A DNA stretch of 64,000 nt from Belliella calami. GTDB taxonomy: Bacteria > Bacteroidota > Bacteroidia > Cytophagales > Cyclobacteriaceae. A program made the translations under genes and the position numbers. This document shows positions 1 through 9,342 of this stretch, piece by piece. Under the pieces are notes generated by a model. The model ran no database searches. It was given only the letters and a program-made list of their open reading frames with translations, and was not told the origin of the DNA. Each line of letters starts with the position of its first letter. The stretch's first letter is position 1. The stretch lies in NCBI RefSeq assembly GCF_022549695.1, contig NZ_JAKZGS010000002.1, forward strand, positions 332,576 to 396,575, written 5' to 3'.

Positions 1-593
1 AAGCAATGGGAGCTGCTGCTATCAAAGGTGCGGAAGCAATCGGCTACGAAGGTGCTGGAACTATAGAATTTTTGGTTGATAAAAACCGAAATTTCTACTT
101 CATGGAAATGAACACCCGAATTCAGGTAGAGCATCCGATTACTGAAGAGGTGACAGATTTTGATTTGATCAAAGAACAAATCAAAGTTGCAGCTGGTGAA
201 AAAATATCTGGAAAAAACTATTTTCCAAAGCTTTATGCTATGGAATGTAGAATCAATGCTGAAGATCCTGCAAATGGATTCAGACCAAGCCCAGGTAAAA
301 TCGTAAACCTTCATCTACCTGGTGGTAGAGGTGTAAGGATCGATAGCCATGTTTATGCAGGCTATGTCATTCCTCCAAACTATGATTCAATGATCGCTAA
401 ACTTATCGTAAGTGGCCAATCTAGGGAAGAGGTAATTGTCAGAATGAAAAGAGCATTGGAAGAATTTGTGATTGATGGAATCAAAACCACAATCCCTTTC
501 CATATCGCTTTGTTGAACGATGAAAAATTCAAAGCTGGAGACTTCACTACCAAATTCTTGGAAGATTTTGATTTCTCTGTTATCAAAAAGTAA
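1..593 (+). CDS. accC: Acetyl-CoA carboxylase, biotin carboxylase subunit (5' end outside window)
   Basis: This is the C-terminal part of the ATP-dependent biotin carboxylase that carboxylates biotin on the carrier protein in the first step of fatty acid synthesis. The frame is open to the window edge. The visible part holds the end of the ATP-grasp fold with the conserved run [11 protein letters not shown] (about 33-43 residues after the first visible Met), then the C-terminal biotin carboxylase domain ([10 protein letters not shown], then [10 protein letters not shown] and YDSMIAKLI). The stop at 591-593 is followed by a strong terminator, so accC ends its operon. The subunit assignment (free AccC rather than a fused carboxylase) follows from the protein ending right after this domain. 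Confidence 0.96.
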   Translation, partial: AMGAAAIKGAEAIGYEGAGTIEFLVDKNRNFYFMEMNTRIQVEHPITEEVTDFDLIKEQIKVAAGEKISGKNYFPKLYAMECRINAEDPANGFRPSPGKIVNLHLPGGRGVRIDSHVYAGYVIPPNYDSMIAKLIVSGQSREEVIVRMKRALEEFVIDGIKTTIPFHIALLNDEKFKAGDFTTKFLEDFDFSVIKK

Positions 594-615
594 AATCTAA
601 TACAATCCATATTAG

Positions 616-645
616 AAAGACTGCCGCAATGGCAGTCTTTTTTTA
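616..645 (+). terminator. Rho-independent terminator after accC
   Basis: A perfect 10-bp stem (aaagactgcc with ggcagtcttt) around a 5-nt loop is followed by a T run. It lies 23 bases after the accC stop. Confidence 0.9.
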
Positions 646-670
646 TAAAACTAAATTTATTGGTTGACAA

Positions 671-1042
671 ATGCATGAGTTTCAATCGATCTACCAAGCT
701 TTGGGTGAAGAGAAAATCAAAAGTTTAGTGCATCATTTCTACCTAGGAGTAGCTAATACTCCTAGTTTGTTGGCTTTGTACCCAGAGGATTTAGTTCCTG
801 CTGAGGATCGATTATTTTTGTTTTTGCAGCAGGTTTTCGGAGGGCCACAGACCTATTCTGACCAACGAGGCCATCCAATGCTTCGCAAAAGGCATTTTCA
901 ATGGGAAATCGATGGAGATATGAGAAATAGTTGGCTCAATTGTATGTTTGCAGCTATGGAAAAGATAGAAATAGACCAAAACACAAAAGAAGCAATGATG
1001 CGTTATTTTGTACAAGTTGCCAACCACATGATCAATAAATAA
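671..1042 (+). CDS. Group II truncated hemoglobin
   Basis: A small 2-on-2 globin of 123 residues that would bind heme and handle O2, NO or related ligands in the cytoplasm. The sequence carries the group II (TrHbO) signature: FGGP at 56-59, then RGHPMLRKRHFQW with the proximal heme His at residue 75, and Trp88 at the position conserved in the G helix of this group. An FY pair at 23-24 fits the B-helix Tyr. The gene is separated from plsC by one base, so the two are probably cotranscribed. The physiological ligand cannot be told from sequence. Confidence 0.93.
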   Translation: MHEFQSIYQALGEEKIKSLVHHFYLGVANTPSLLALYPEDLVPAEDRLFLFLQQVFGGPQTYSDQRGHPMLRKRHFQWEIDGDMRNSWLNCMFAAMEKIEIDQNTKEAMMRYFVQVANHMINK

Positions 1043-1043
1043 G

Positions 1044-1790
1044 ATGGTTCTTCTGAGAGGTCTCTATACAGTTTATGCTTTCATCGTATTTTGCTTGAGT
1101 TTTATCCTCTTGTTTCCACTTCTATTAATTACCATTTGGATACCAGGTCAGCAAGAATATGGCAGGAAAATCAACAGATTTTGGGCAAATATTTACTTTG
1201 TATTGATTGGTCTTCCAGTGAGATTTGTTGGGAAAAAGCATGTAAAAAAGGGGCAGCCTTACATTTTCATTGCGAATCATTTTTCTTATATCGATATCGC
1301 AATGATGGGATTTGTCCCGGGAGATGTAGTTTTTATCGGGAAAAGTTCGCTAAGAAATATCCCTTTGTTTGGATACTATTTCAAGAACCTCCACATTGCA
1401 GTCAATCGAGAAAGTGTAAGAAGTCGTGGAGAAGTATTGGTCAGGGCAAAAAAAGCAATTGAAAATGGCAGTAGCATTGTTATTTTTCCAGAAGGCGGTA
1501 TCACAGCTGCACAACCACCAGTTCTCAGCAGATTCAAGGATGGAGCATTTAGTTTGGCAATTGACAAACAAATCCCTGTAATTCCTGTAACTTTATCTTA
1601 TAATCATTTAATTTTGCCCGATGAAAAATATCCACTTTTGAATTTCAAATCAGGGAAAATCGTTTTTCACGAACCAATTTCAACCGAAGGTCTGACCACA
1701 AAAGATGTACCGATGATACGAGAGCAAGCGCATCAAATCATTCAAAACCAACTTTGGGAAGACAATAAAACAGAACAAAAAGCTTTATAG
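1044..1790 (+). CDS. plsC: 1-acyl-sn-glycerol-3-phosphate acyltransferase (PlsC family)
   Basis: A membrane acyltransferase that adds the second acyl chain to lysophosphatidate in phospholipid synthesis. One or two hydrophobic helices (about residues 5-33) precede the catalytic NHxxxxD motif (N78-H79 to D84) and the FPEGG motif at 148-152 that binds the glycerol phosphate. The 248-residue length is normal. It sits between the globin (1-bp gap) and gatC (4-bp gap), in an apparent globin-plsC-gatC run. Other lyso-lipid acceptors are possible in this family. Confidence 0.9.
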   Translation: MVLLRGLYTVYAFIVFCLSFILLFPLLLITIWIPGQQEYGRKINRFWANIYFVLIGLPVRFVGKKHVKKGQPYIFIANHFSYIDIAMMGFVPGDVVFIGKSSLRNIPLFGYYFKNLHIAVNRESVRSRGEVLVRAKKAIENGSSIVIFPEGGITAAQPPVLSRFKDGAFSLAIDKQIPVIPVTLSYNHLILPDEKYPLLNFKSGKIVFHEPISTEGLTTKDVPMIREQAHQIIQNQLWEDNKTEQKAL

Positions 1791-1794
1791 ACTT

Positions 1795-2082
1795 ATGAAA
1801 ATAGATGTAAATTCGCTCAAAAAAATTGCACACCTTGCAAGATTGGAATTTGATGAAAAGAGTGCTGAAAAAATGACTCAAGACATGACCCAAATCCTGG
1901 ATTGGGTTGAGCAATTGAATGAATTGGATACTGATAATATAGAACCAATTACAACCATGTCATCTGAAGTGAATGTATTGAGAGAAGATAAAGTTGGTGA
2001 GCATCTTTCTCACGAAAGTGGTTTGAAAAACGCACCACAACGTGACTCGGATTATTTCAGAGTTCCAAAGGTAATGGAGTAA
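1795..2082 (+). CDS. gatC: Asp/Glu-tRNA amidotransferase subunit C
   Basis: The small subunit of the GatCAB complex, which amidates misacylated Glu-tRNA(Gln) or Asp-tRNA(Asn). It is 95 residues long, normal for GatC. It has the family's N-terminal helical stretch (KKIAHLARLEF), the central WVEQLNELDTDNIEP region and the C-terminal FRVPKVME, which matches the usual ending. GatA and GatB genes are not in the window. Its stop codon overlaps the next start by one base (TAATG), which suggests translational coupling. Confidence 0.95.
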   Translation: MKIDVNSLKKIAHLARLEFDEKSAEKMTQDMTQILDWVEQLNELDTDNIEPITTMSSEVNVLREDKVGEHLSHESGLKNAPQRDSDYFRVPKVME

Positions 2083-4892
2083 TGTCAGTAAAAACTTTCA
2101 GGAATTTAGAAAACTTATTACTCAAAGGCCTTCCCAGTATCATAGCATTATTGGGAGGGCTTTTCCTATTATTGAGTCTCTTTGTTTGGGACAAAGCTAG
2201 TATGCCTATTCTTCCAGGTGTATTTGCGGAAAGTATAAGTGTGCCTTTACATTTTTATAAACTAGGAACAGAAATAATCAACCTTGATATAGATAATTTT
2301 TTAGTTTTTCAAAACTTCGAGTCATTACCCCCTATCTTGAATACTGAATTCGGGTTGTTTTTCGGTGGATTGGTTGTTTTGTTCTTGTGCTATGGCTTGA
2401 CATTGATCAGCACATTGAAGAAAATGTACTTTATCGCAGGAAGTGCAGGATCAATTTTCTTTTTTACTTTCTCTGGGATCAATGGTCTGAATATCGGTGG
2501 ACTATCTACCAACTACCCATTAATCATTTTGCTCTTGGGAGCATTGTCGCCAGTGGCTATCATTCATTTCTTTTTAGAAAATTGGAGCTTGAGCAAGCGT
2601 TTCTTTCTCGTGTCTACGAGCTTGATCGCCACCATTTTTCTACTAACCCAAATTACAGAAATAGAAGCTGCATCACTTTATTTATCTGAAAACATCACAT
2701 TGCCTGTAGCATTTCTCGCCGTAATTTTCATGTTGCACATAGGCCATGCAGTAATTTCGAGTGCCAGTATCTTTTTGATCAAACTCAACCAAGGGGTAAA
2801 ACTCAAGATCACTTGGCATATTACCATTATTTCAATAGTCTATTTCTTCCTTGTACTCTTTACACTTTTTGATACTATGGGAGAAATAAACCTTCCCTTC
2901 CCTACCCTTCCACCATTGGTGATTATGCTAGTTGCTGGCGTTTTGGGATACTACATTTTGGACTTCAAGCTAACCCAAACACCTCAAGCATTTGATCAGC
3001 CACTCATTGGGAAATCATTTTATCTGATAGGTCTTGGGGCTACAACTTGGGTTTGGGGAAAAGCAATCTATACCTACAACCAACCCCTGATCGAATTCTT
3101 CAACCACACTTTTCTGTATGGGCAAATCGCTCTTTCTTTATTGTTTTTTGCCTATTTATTGACAAATTTCTCCAGTATTCTAAACAATGGAGAGCCTTTG
3201 GAAAAAGTGATCTTCAAGCCACAATTTTTTGCTTACTTCCACATGAGGATTGGTTCGATCATGTTTTTGGTGATTTTAGTGATTTTTGCAGATGCAGTCA
3301 TCGCCGTACAATTGAAATCTGCTTCACTAAATTTATCTGCCGATTATTACTATCAAACAGAGCGTCCACAGCATGCGAGAATCCTTTATGAGAATTCATG
3401 GAAAAATTATTTTAAAAATGACAGAGCAAAAAATTCCGTTGCTCACCTCTACCTTCAAGACAAGCAACAAAACATGGCGCTTAGGCATCTGGAGGAAAGT
3501 TTCGATTTTGCCCCGAATGTTCCAAACATCCTTTTGCTCAGTTCAAGATTACATCAGGCTGATAAAATCGTGGAAGCAATATTCTATTTGGAGAAAGGAT
3601 TAGAGTATTTCCCTGAAGATGCAAAACTTTCGAATAATTTGGCCTTGCTTTACTCCAAGATCAATAAACCGAACCAAGCAATTGAAGTTCTCAATTCCAC
3701 TTTAAATGACCAAAAAACTATAATAGCAAACAAGTTGGCATTGGAAGTAAAACACAACCTTGAGAGCAAAACAAGTCTAGCCCCTTCTCAAGACCTTATT
3801 GGCCAAATTAACGCACTCGCAAAAGCAAATAAGTTGGGAAACTATACCGATTTTGTCTTAGACACAGATAATCTTCCTGATCAATTTGTATTGAAATCAT
3901 CTGCATTGAGAAATCAATACACCAATCAAATTGCAAAAAGTTATGAAATTGACTTAATAAACCTTAATAACTTAATCAAGATCCAACAATCAAGTTATGA
4001 ACAAAGAAACTATTGGGAAACAAGGGTTATCCGGACATTTCAAGACCAAAGGATCAATGAAACGCTGAAATTCTTGTCAGGCGCATCATTTTCGTTCCCT
4101 AACCATGCAGCAAAATACCATGTAATGTCAGCGGAAATCCTTGCCAGCCAATTGGATTTTGAAAAAGCTGCTTTGGAACTAACAATAGCAGCAGTAGATG
4201 GCTATCTAAGTTTCAAACCACATCATTTGGCAATTCTCTATTTCAGTGGAAAAACTGCAGAAGCACAAGCTTTGCAACAAAAACAAGGGGTGAAATTCCC
4301 TAAATGGATGGAATGGAATGAAAAAGGCGAATTGTTGGAAAATGACCAGACCAAGTTTTTTGAAATTTTGAGCATTTTCCATCAAAGTACAAAAGAAAAG
4401 CTGCTGTTAAGTATTGAAGAATTGACTACTAAAAACTTCAAAAGTGATTTGGCAAATTACTTAATGTTATATAAGTCACATTGGTTAGTCAAAATGGATT
4501 TTGACTATTTGGAAAAACTATTGACCCAAGGCGAAAATGCAATTTGGACAAAAGAAGAGTTTGAAGAGTTGACAGTAGTATTGGAAAAAGGCAAAAACGA
4601 AATACAATCTGAAAAAATACATAAAATACTGAAGCCTGAAATTTCAAAAACAAAAAATGCTTATGTAACACCTTTGATTTTCCAAGCATTGGCAGAAGAA
4701 AAAGAAGCTTTGAAAAGATATGAAATCCTTCAGGAATCAATTCAATTCAATAAAGACCCAATTCTTTGGATGGCCTATGTAAAAGAGAGTAGAAATAATG
4801 GCTTGGGGAATTATGGAACAAAAGCTTTAGAAGACATGTCAAAATGGCTATCAAATGAGGAATTAGAAAAATTAATGATTGAAAACCTCTAA
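2082..4892 (+). CDS. Large polytopic membrane protein with TPR-like C-terminal half (unknown)
   Basis: A 936-residue protein not assignable to a named family. The first half (about residues 10-425) is a series of roughly ten or more hydrophobic segments. The second half is soluble and begins with tetratricopeptide-like helices, for example around residues 440-550 where lines such as [15 protein letters not shown] and [20 protein letters not shown] carry the spacing of TPR A and B helices. This points to an inner-membrane scaffold. Its ATG overlaps the gatC stop by one base. The ABC ATPase that follows starts 77 bases downstream; a functional link to it is possible but unproven. Confidence 0.8.
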   Translation: MSVKTFRNLENLLLKGLPSIIALLGGLFLLLSLFVWDKASMPILPGVFAESISVPLHFYKLGTEIINLDIDNFLVFQNFESLPPILNTEFGLFFGGLVVLFLCYGLTLISTLKKMYFIAGSAGSIFFFTFSGINGLNIGGLSTNYPLIILLLGALSPVAIIHFFLENWSLSKRFFLVSTSLIATIFLLTQITEIEAASLYLSENITLPVAFLAVIFMLHIGHAVISSASIFLIKLNQGVKLKITWHITIISIVYFFLVLFTLFDTMGEINLPFPTLPPLVIMLVAGVLGYYILDFKLTQTPQAFDQPLIGKSFYLIGLGATTWVWGKAIYTYNQPLIEFFNHTFLYGQIALSLLFFAYLLTNFSSILNNGEPLEKVIFKPQFFAYFHMRIGSIMFLVILVIFADAVIAVQLKSASLNLSADYYYQTERPQHARILYENSWKNYFKNDRAKNSVAHLYLQDKQQNMALRHLEESFDFAPNVPNILLLSSRLHQADKIVEAIFYLEKGLEYFPEDAKLSNNLALLYSKINKPNQAIEVLNSTLNDQKTIIANKLALEVKHNLESKTSLAPSQDLIGQINALAKANKLGNYTDFVLDTDNLPDQFVLKSSALRNQYTNQIAKSYEIDLINLNNLIKIQQSSYEQRNYWETRVIRTFQDQRINETLKFLSGASFSFPNHAAKYHVMSAEILASQLDFEKAALELTIAAVDGYLSFKPHHLAILYFSGKTAEAQALQQKQGVKFPKWMEWNEKGELLENDQTKFFEILSIFHQSTKEKLLLSIEELTTKNFKSDLANYLMLYKSHWLVKMDFDYLEKLLTQGENAIWTKEEFEELTVVLEKGKNEIQSEKIHKILKPEISKTKNAYVTPLIFQALAEEKEALKRYEILQESIQFNKDPILWMAYVKESRNNGLGNYGTKALEDMSKWLSNEELEKLMIENL

Positions 4893-4969
4893 AATTTCAC
4901 ACCGTTAATCAAATTAATTTTTCCTTTTTGATCAATTCTACTAAATTCAGGAATTCAAAACAATTGACC

Positions 4970-5692
4970 ATGAAAAAAATAATAGAAACATCCGATATTC
5001 AAAAGACATATAAAATGGGGGCTGAAGAAGTTAGAGCTTTGAAATCAGTTTCTATTTCGGTCAATAAAGGAGAATATGTAGCATTTATGGGCCCATCTGG
5101 TTCTGGTAAGTCAACATTGATGAATATTATCGGCTGCTTGGATACCCCAACAGCAGGAACTTACATTTTGAACGAAAAGGATGTAAGTGATATGTCTGAA
5201 AATGAATTGGCTGAAATCAGGAATAAAGAAATTGGATTTGTATTTCAAACGTTCAATCTCCTTCCTCGTGCAAGTTGTCTTGAAAATGTAGCTCTACCAT
5301 TGATCTATGCGGGATATAATAAATCAGATAGAGAAGATAAAGCATTTATAGCTTTGAAAAATGTGGGTCTTGCTGACCGTGTTCACCACAAGCCAAATGA
5401 ACTTTCCGGTGGTCAGAGGCAAAGAGTAGCCATTGCAAGGGCACTTGTAAATGATCCTAGTATTATTCTGGCTGATGAACCAACTGGAAATTTGGATACC
5501 AAAACCTCCTACAGTATCATGGAACTTTTTCATGAGCTCCATCAGAAAGGGAATACCATCATCATGGTAACACATGAGGACGATATCGCCCATTATGCAC
5601 ACAGAGTGATCAGGCTTCGTGATGGCTTGGTAGAATCAGACGAGATCAACCTTACACCTACAAGGGCTGTAACTGTTGAATTAGACGAATAA
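4970..5692 (+). CDS. ABC transporter ATP-binding protein (LolD/MacB class)
   Basis: A 240-residue stand-alone ATPase. Walker A GPSGSGKS is at 41-48, the signature LSGGQ at 145-149, and Walker [12 protein letters not shown] at about 166-176. The FxTFNLL Q-loop region and the TGNLD ending are typical of the LolD/MacB/FtsE group, which drives mechanotransmission or lipoprotein release rather than uptake. I chose the ATG at 4970 because the product then starts with [10 protein letters not shown], as in relatives; an upstream in-frame start at 4928 would add an unlikely tail. No permease of the MacB/FtsX type is adjacent, so its partner is unknown. Confidence 0.88.
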   Translation: MKKIIETSDIQKTYKMGAEEVRALKSVSISVNKGEYVAFMGPSGSGKSTLMNIIGCLDTPTAGTYILNEKDVSDMSENELAEIRNKEIGFVFQTFNLLPRASCLENVALPLIYAGYNKSDREDKAFIALKNVGLADRVHHKPNELSGGQRQRVAIARALVNDPSIILADEPTGNLDTKTSYSIMELFHELHQKGNTIIMVTHEDDIAHYAHRVIRLRDGLVESDEINLTPTRAVTVELDE

Positions 5693-5773
5693 AAAAGCAT
5701 CTTTTTATAAATAGATTCTTACTTTTGTAGGAAGGTACATTTTTACCTCTAGGATGCATATCTAGCGTAATTA

Positions 5774-6322
5774 ATGAAAATTTATACAAAGACCGGTGAT
5801 ACCGGAACAACATCCCTTCTTGGTGGCAAAAGAGTTTCAAAGGGACACATCAAGATAGATGCTTATGGGACTGTCGATGAACTAAATTCTTACATAGGAT
5901 TACTTAGAGACCAAGAGGTCAATAAAAGTCGGGAAGTAATCCTCAAAGAAATCCAAGACAGGCTATTTACTTTAGGTGCTACATTGGCCACTGAAGTAGG
6001 AAAATCAAACATCAAAAAACCTGATCTCCACCAAGAAGACCTAGAACTTCTTGAAAAAGAGATAGATACAATGGAAGAAAAACTCCCACCTCTCAGCAAC
6101 TTCATTCTTCCAGGGGGGCACCAGTCAGTTTCGTTCTGTCATTTGGCTCGTACTGTCTGTCGGAGAACAGAAAGGTGTGTCATCCTTTTGATGGAAATTG
6201 AACCAGTCGACCATATTATTTTAAGTTATTTGAACAGACTATCTGATTACCTTTTTGTATTGGGACGTCTTATGGCGATAGAACTAGAAGTACAAGAGGT
6301 AACTTGGAAACCAAGAGCATAA
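5774..6322 (+). CDS. Cob(I)alamin adenosyltransferase, PduO type
   Basis: The enzyme transfers the adenosyl group of ATP to cob(I)alamin to make adenosylcobalamin. The N-terminal ATP-binding run MKIYTKTGDTGTTSLLGG, the central RTVCRRTER motif (about residues 122-130) and the C-terminal SYLNRLSDYLFVLGR are hallmarks of the PduO/MMAB trimeric family. Length (182) is normal. It is followed 6 bases later by ilvE, so the pair is likely transcribed together. No B12 riboswitch was recognised in the 81-bp leader. Confidence 0.95.
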   Translation: MKIYTKTGDTGTTSLLGGKRVSKGHIKIDAYGTVDELNSYIGLLRDQEVNKSREVILKEIQDRLFTLGATLATEVGKSNIKKPDLHQEDLELLEKEIDTMEEKLPPLSNFILPGGHQSVSFCHLARTVCRRTERCVILLMEIEPVDHIILSYLNRLSDYLFVLGRLMAIELEVQEVTWKPRA

Positions 6323-6328
6323 ATCAAG

Positions 6329-7396
6329 ATGAATACTACTTTAAGCATAGAAATCAACAAAACAAAATCATCAAAATTACCCCAGACAAACTTTGATGAT
6401 TTAAAATTTGGTCAAACTATCAGTGACCACATGTTTGTAGCGGATTATGAAAATGGAGAATGGGGAAATTTCCGTATCGAGCCATACGCACCACTGCAAC
6501 TCAATCCTGCGAATGCAACTTTGCACTATGGACAATCGGTCTTCGAAGGGATGAAAGCCTATAAAAATGAAAATGGCGAGGCTTTGATTTTTAGAGCTGA
6601 TGCAAACCAAAAGAGGCTAAATGAATCAGCTAAAAGAATGTGCATTCCAGAAGTTCCTGAGCATATCTTTATGGAAGGACTTACTCAATTGTTGGAAGTT
6701 GACAAAGCTTGGATTCCCAATAAACCGGGCTGCTCACTCTACATCAGACCTTTTGTGTTCGCTACGGATGATTACTTAGGAATAAGACCTTCGGACAAAT
6801 ACAAATTCATGATTTTCACTTGTCCGGTGGGTAATTATTACTCCAAACCAGTTTCTGTGAAAGTCGAATGTGAATACACAAGAGCTGCCGAAGGAGGAAC
6901 AGGCTTTGCAAAAGCTGCTGGAAATTATGCAGGTTCCCTCTATCCTGCATTGCAAGCCCAGAAGCAAGGCTATGACCAATTACTTTGGACAGATGGAAAA
7001 TCTCATCAGCATATAGAAGAAAGTGGAACGATGAACGTGATGTTCATGATCAATGATACACTGATCACCGCACCTACCACTACAGGAACTATCCTCAAGG
7101 GAATTACAAGAGATAGCGTTTTGACACTAGCCAGAGAGATGGGAGTTAATATAGAAGAGAGATTCCTCAGAGTTACTGAGCTTGAAGATGCGCTAAGAAG
7201 CGGGACTCTAATTGAAGCATTTGGTACAGGAACAGCTGCTACGATAGCGCATATTGCAAAAATCCATATAAATGGAAATGATTATGAATTGCCCCAAAAA
7301 GACAATTCAGCATTTAGCAATATCATTTTGGAAACATTGGATGGTATCAAATATGGTAGACTCGAAGACAAACATAATTGGATCATCAAGATTTGA
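6329..7396 (+). CDS. ilvE: Branched-chain amino acid aminotransferase
   Basis: A PLP enzyme of fold type IV that makes valine, leucine and isoleucine from their 2-oxo acids. The PLP lysine is K195 in GGTGFAKAAGNYA, and HYGQSVFEGMKAY (66-78) is the usual substrate-site segment. At 355 residues it belongs to the longer BCAT-II type that includes the eukaryotic enzymes. It ends its transcription unit at a clear terminator. Confidence 0.95.
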   Translation: MNTTLSIEINKTKSSKLPQTNFDDLKFGQTISDHMFVADYENGEWGNFRIEPYAPLQLNPANATLHYGQSVFEGMKAYKNENGEALIFRADANQKRLNESAKRMCIPEVPEHIFMEGLTQLLEVDKAWIPNKPGCSLYIRPFVFATDDYLGIRPSDKYKFMIFTCPVGNYYSKPVSVKVECEYTRAAEGGTGFAKAAGNYAGSLYPALQAQKQGYDQLLWTDGKSHQHIEESGTMNVMFMINDTLITAPTTTGTILKGITRDSVLTLAREMGVNIEERFLRVTELEDALRSGTLIEAFGTGTAATIAHIAKIHINGNDYELPQKDNSAFSNIILETLDGIKYGRLEDKHNWIIKI

Positions 7397-7415
7397 TCAC
7401 TTAATATTTCTACTG

Positions 7416-7449
7416 AAAAAGTGTCAAAGTTAATCTTGACACTTTTTTT
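7416..7449 (+). terminator. Rho-independent terminator after ilvE
   Basis: A 12-bp stem (aaaaagtgtcaa with ttgacacttttt) around an 8-nt loop ends in a T run, 19 bases after the ilvE stop. Confidence 0.9.
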
Positions 7450-7542
7450 ATGTTTAAAGAAAAATAGGAGTCAAACTAAACCTGGAATTACCCACATTTT
7501 GAAAATATTTTGATATCTTGAATTTAAATCAACTAAATAAAA

Positions 7543-8061
7543 ATGAAGTGTCATATTTTTAAAATTTCAGCATGCATTCTTCTTTTATTTGTCATCAACC
7601 TTAATGATGTGTATGCCCAAAAATTCATTTTGCTCCAAAAAGGAACAAACCAAAAAAGCAGATTGAAATTTGAAGTTGGGGAGACTTTTACTTACAAGAG
7701 TAAAACAAACGATTTTTATATCACGGACGTCATCAAAGACATTCAAACTGATATAATCGTACTATCAGAAAACATATTGAAGCCAGAAGATATTACTTCT
7801 GTGGATATTTTTGATAAAGACCCAAGAAATGGCACACTCAAGAACCTATCCACATTAAGTTATGGTGCAGGTCTTATCTGGTTGACAGCAGAATCGATCA
7901 ACTCCCTCTACCATGACAAATCGTTCGGAATAAGCTCCGGCGGAATGATAGGTGCTGGTGCACTTTTTGCATCTGGATTTACACTTTCAAAGATAAGACG
8001 CAGGCATTTCAAAAATACAAAAAGGAATAAAATTCAATTGGTGATTCTTTACGGAGATTAG
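7543..8061 (+). CDS. Small secreted protein of unknown function
   Basis: A 172-residue protein with a clear N-terminal signal peptide (hydrophobic core ACILLLFVINLND, likely cleavage after VYAQ). The mature part has a beta-rich section (LKFEVGETFTYKS, DIIVLSEN) and then a hydrophobic, glycine-rich stretch (about residues 127-150, SSGGMIGAGALFASGF) that may be membrane associated. It is flanked by terminator-bounded genes and stands alone. I do not recognise the family; it resembles the many small Cytophagales envelope proteins with no assigned role. Confidence 0.75.
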   Translation: MKCHIFKISACILLLFVINLNDVYAQKFILLQKGTNQKSRLKFEVGETFTYKSKTNDFYITDVIKDIQTDIIVLSENILKPEDITSVDIFDKDPRNGTLKNLSTLSYGAGLIWLTAESINSLYHDKSFGISSGGMIGAGALFASGFTLSKIRRRHFKNTKRNKIQLVILYGD

Positions 8062-8122
8062 AAAATGAATAGGTTTCTAGTATAATTTTTCCGATTTTTG
8101 CATTCCAAAACTAAATAAATTT

Positions 8123-9224
8123 ATGACATCAGACCAGTTGAAAGACTTGAAAGCCCGCGTTTCGGCTTTGAGGAGGTATCTTTGACTACGATCGTAAGAT
8201 TGAAGAAATAGAAGATCTCGAGGCCGTATCTGCGCAAGCAGATTTTTGGAATAATCCAGACGAGGCCGAAAAAACAATGAAAGTAATTCAAGGAAAAAAA
8301 TCCTGGACAAATGCTTATGAAAAAGTAGCTACCGGGATTCAGGACTTGGAAGTTCTTTATGAATTCTACTCAATGGATGAAGTTTCTGAAGAGGAACTGA
8401 AAGCTGAATATAGCAAAGTCCATCAGAATGTAGAAGAGTTGGAATTGAAAAAAATGCTAAGCAGTGAGGAAGATCAGCTTAGTGCACTCATGGAAATCAA
8501 CCCAGGAGCAGGTGGTACAGAAAGCAATGACTGGGCCTCTATCTTGATGAGGATGTACATCATGTGGGGCGAAAAAAACGGATACAAAGTTCGTGAAGTT
8601 GATCTACAAGAAGGAGAAGTTGCTGGTATCAAATCAGTTACTTTGGAATTCGATGGCCCGCTAGCTTATGGTTTTTTGAAATCTGAAATCGGCGTACACA
8701 GATTGGTAAGGATTTCCCCATTTGATAGCAGTGGTAGAAGGCACACTTCTTTTGCATCGATATATGTGTATCCTGTGATAGATGACACCATCGAGATCGA
8801 TATCAACCCAAGTGATGTAGAGCTACACACTTCCAGATCTGGAGGAGCCGGTGGACAGAATGTCAACAAAGTGGAAACGAAAGTTCAGCTTACACATAAA
8901 CCTACAGGCATTGTCGTAGTATGTCAAATCGAAAGATCACAGCTTGCTAATAGGGAAAAAGCCATGCAAATGCTTAAGTCCAGACTTTACCAAATGGAAA
9001 TGGAAAAGCGAAATGCTGAGCGTGCAAAAGTAGAATCTGGAAAAATGAGAATAGATTTTGGTTCCCAAATCAGAAACTATGTCTTGCACCCATACAAATT
9101 AGTGAAAGATGCAAGAACAAGCCATGAAACTTCAGATGCACAAGCTGTATTGGACGGGAATTTAAATGAATTCATCAAGGCTTTCCTATTGGCGCAAAGC
9201 GAAGAGGAAGCCAATAAAGATTAA
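8123..9224 (+). CDS. prfB: Peptide chain release factor 2, with programmed +1 frameshift
   Basis: RF2 recognises UGA and UAA stops. Reading from the ATG at 8123, frame 0 ends at an in-frame TGA (8183-8185) after 20 codons. The site reads AGG AGG TAT CTT TGA C, the classic RF2 autoregulatory +1 slip at CTT. Skipping one T continues as GAC TAC GAT in the frame of the main ORF to 9224, giving 366 residues. The body holds the SPF tripeptide (RISPFDSSG) and the catalytic GGQ ([13 protein letters not shown]). The Shine-Dalgarno-like AGGAGG at 8171-8176 is placed as in E. coli. Low RF2 favours frameshifting, so the gene regulates itself. Confidence 0.97.
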
Positions 9225-9247
9225 CGTTTACAGATAATTGTTTGCAG

Positions 9248-9312
9248 ACCTCTCAGGAAAATTTTGATATAGAAAATTATCAATGCTTTGCTCCTGAGAG
9301 GTTTCTTTCTTT
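9248..9312 (+). terminator. Probable terminator after prfB
   Basis: An 11-bp perfect inverted repeat (acctctcagga with tcctgagaggt) with a 33-nt loop is followed by a T/C-rich run, 23 bases after the stop. The long loop lowers certainty. Confidence 0.65.
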
Positions 9313-9342
9313 TAAATCAGAATTCAAGATATAAGATTTTCA

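Noticed and set aside
8277-9224. RF2 starting at 8277
   Set aside because: This is only the part after the frameshift; the conserved RF2 N-terminus is found upstream from 8123 through the CTT-TGA slip site.
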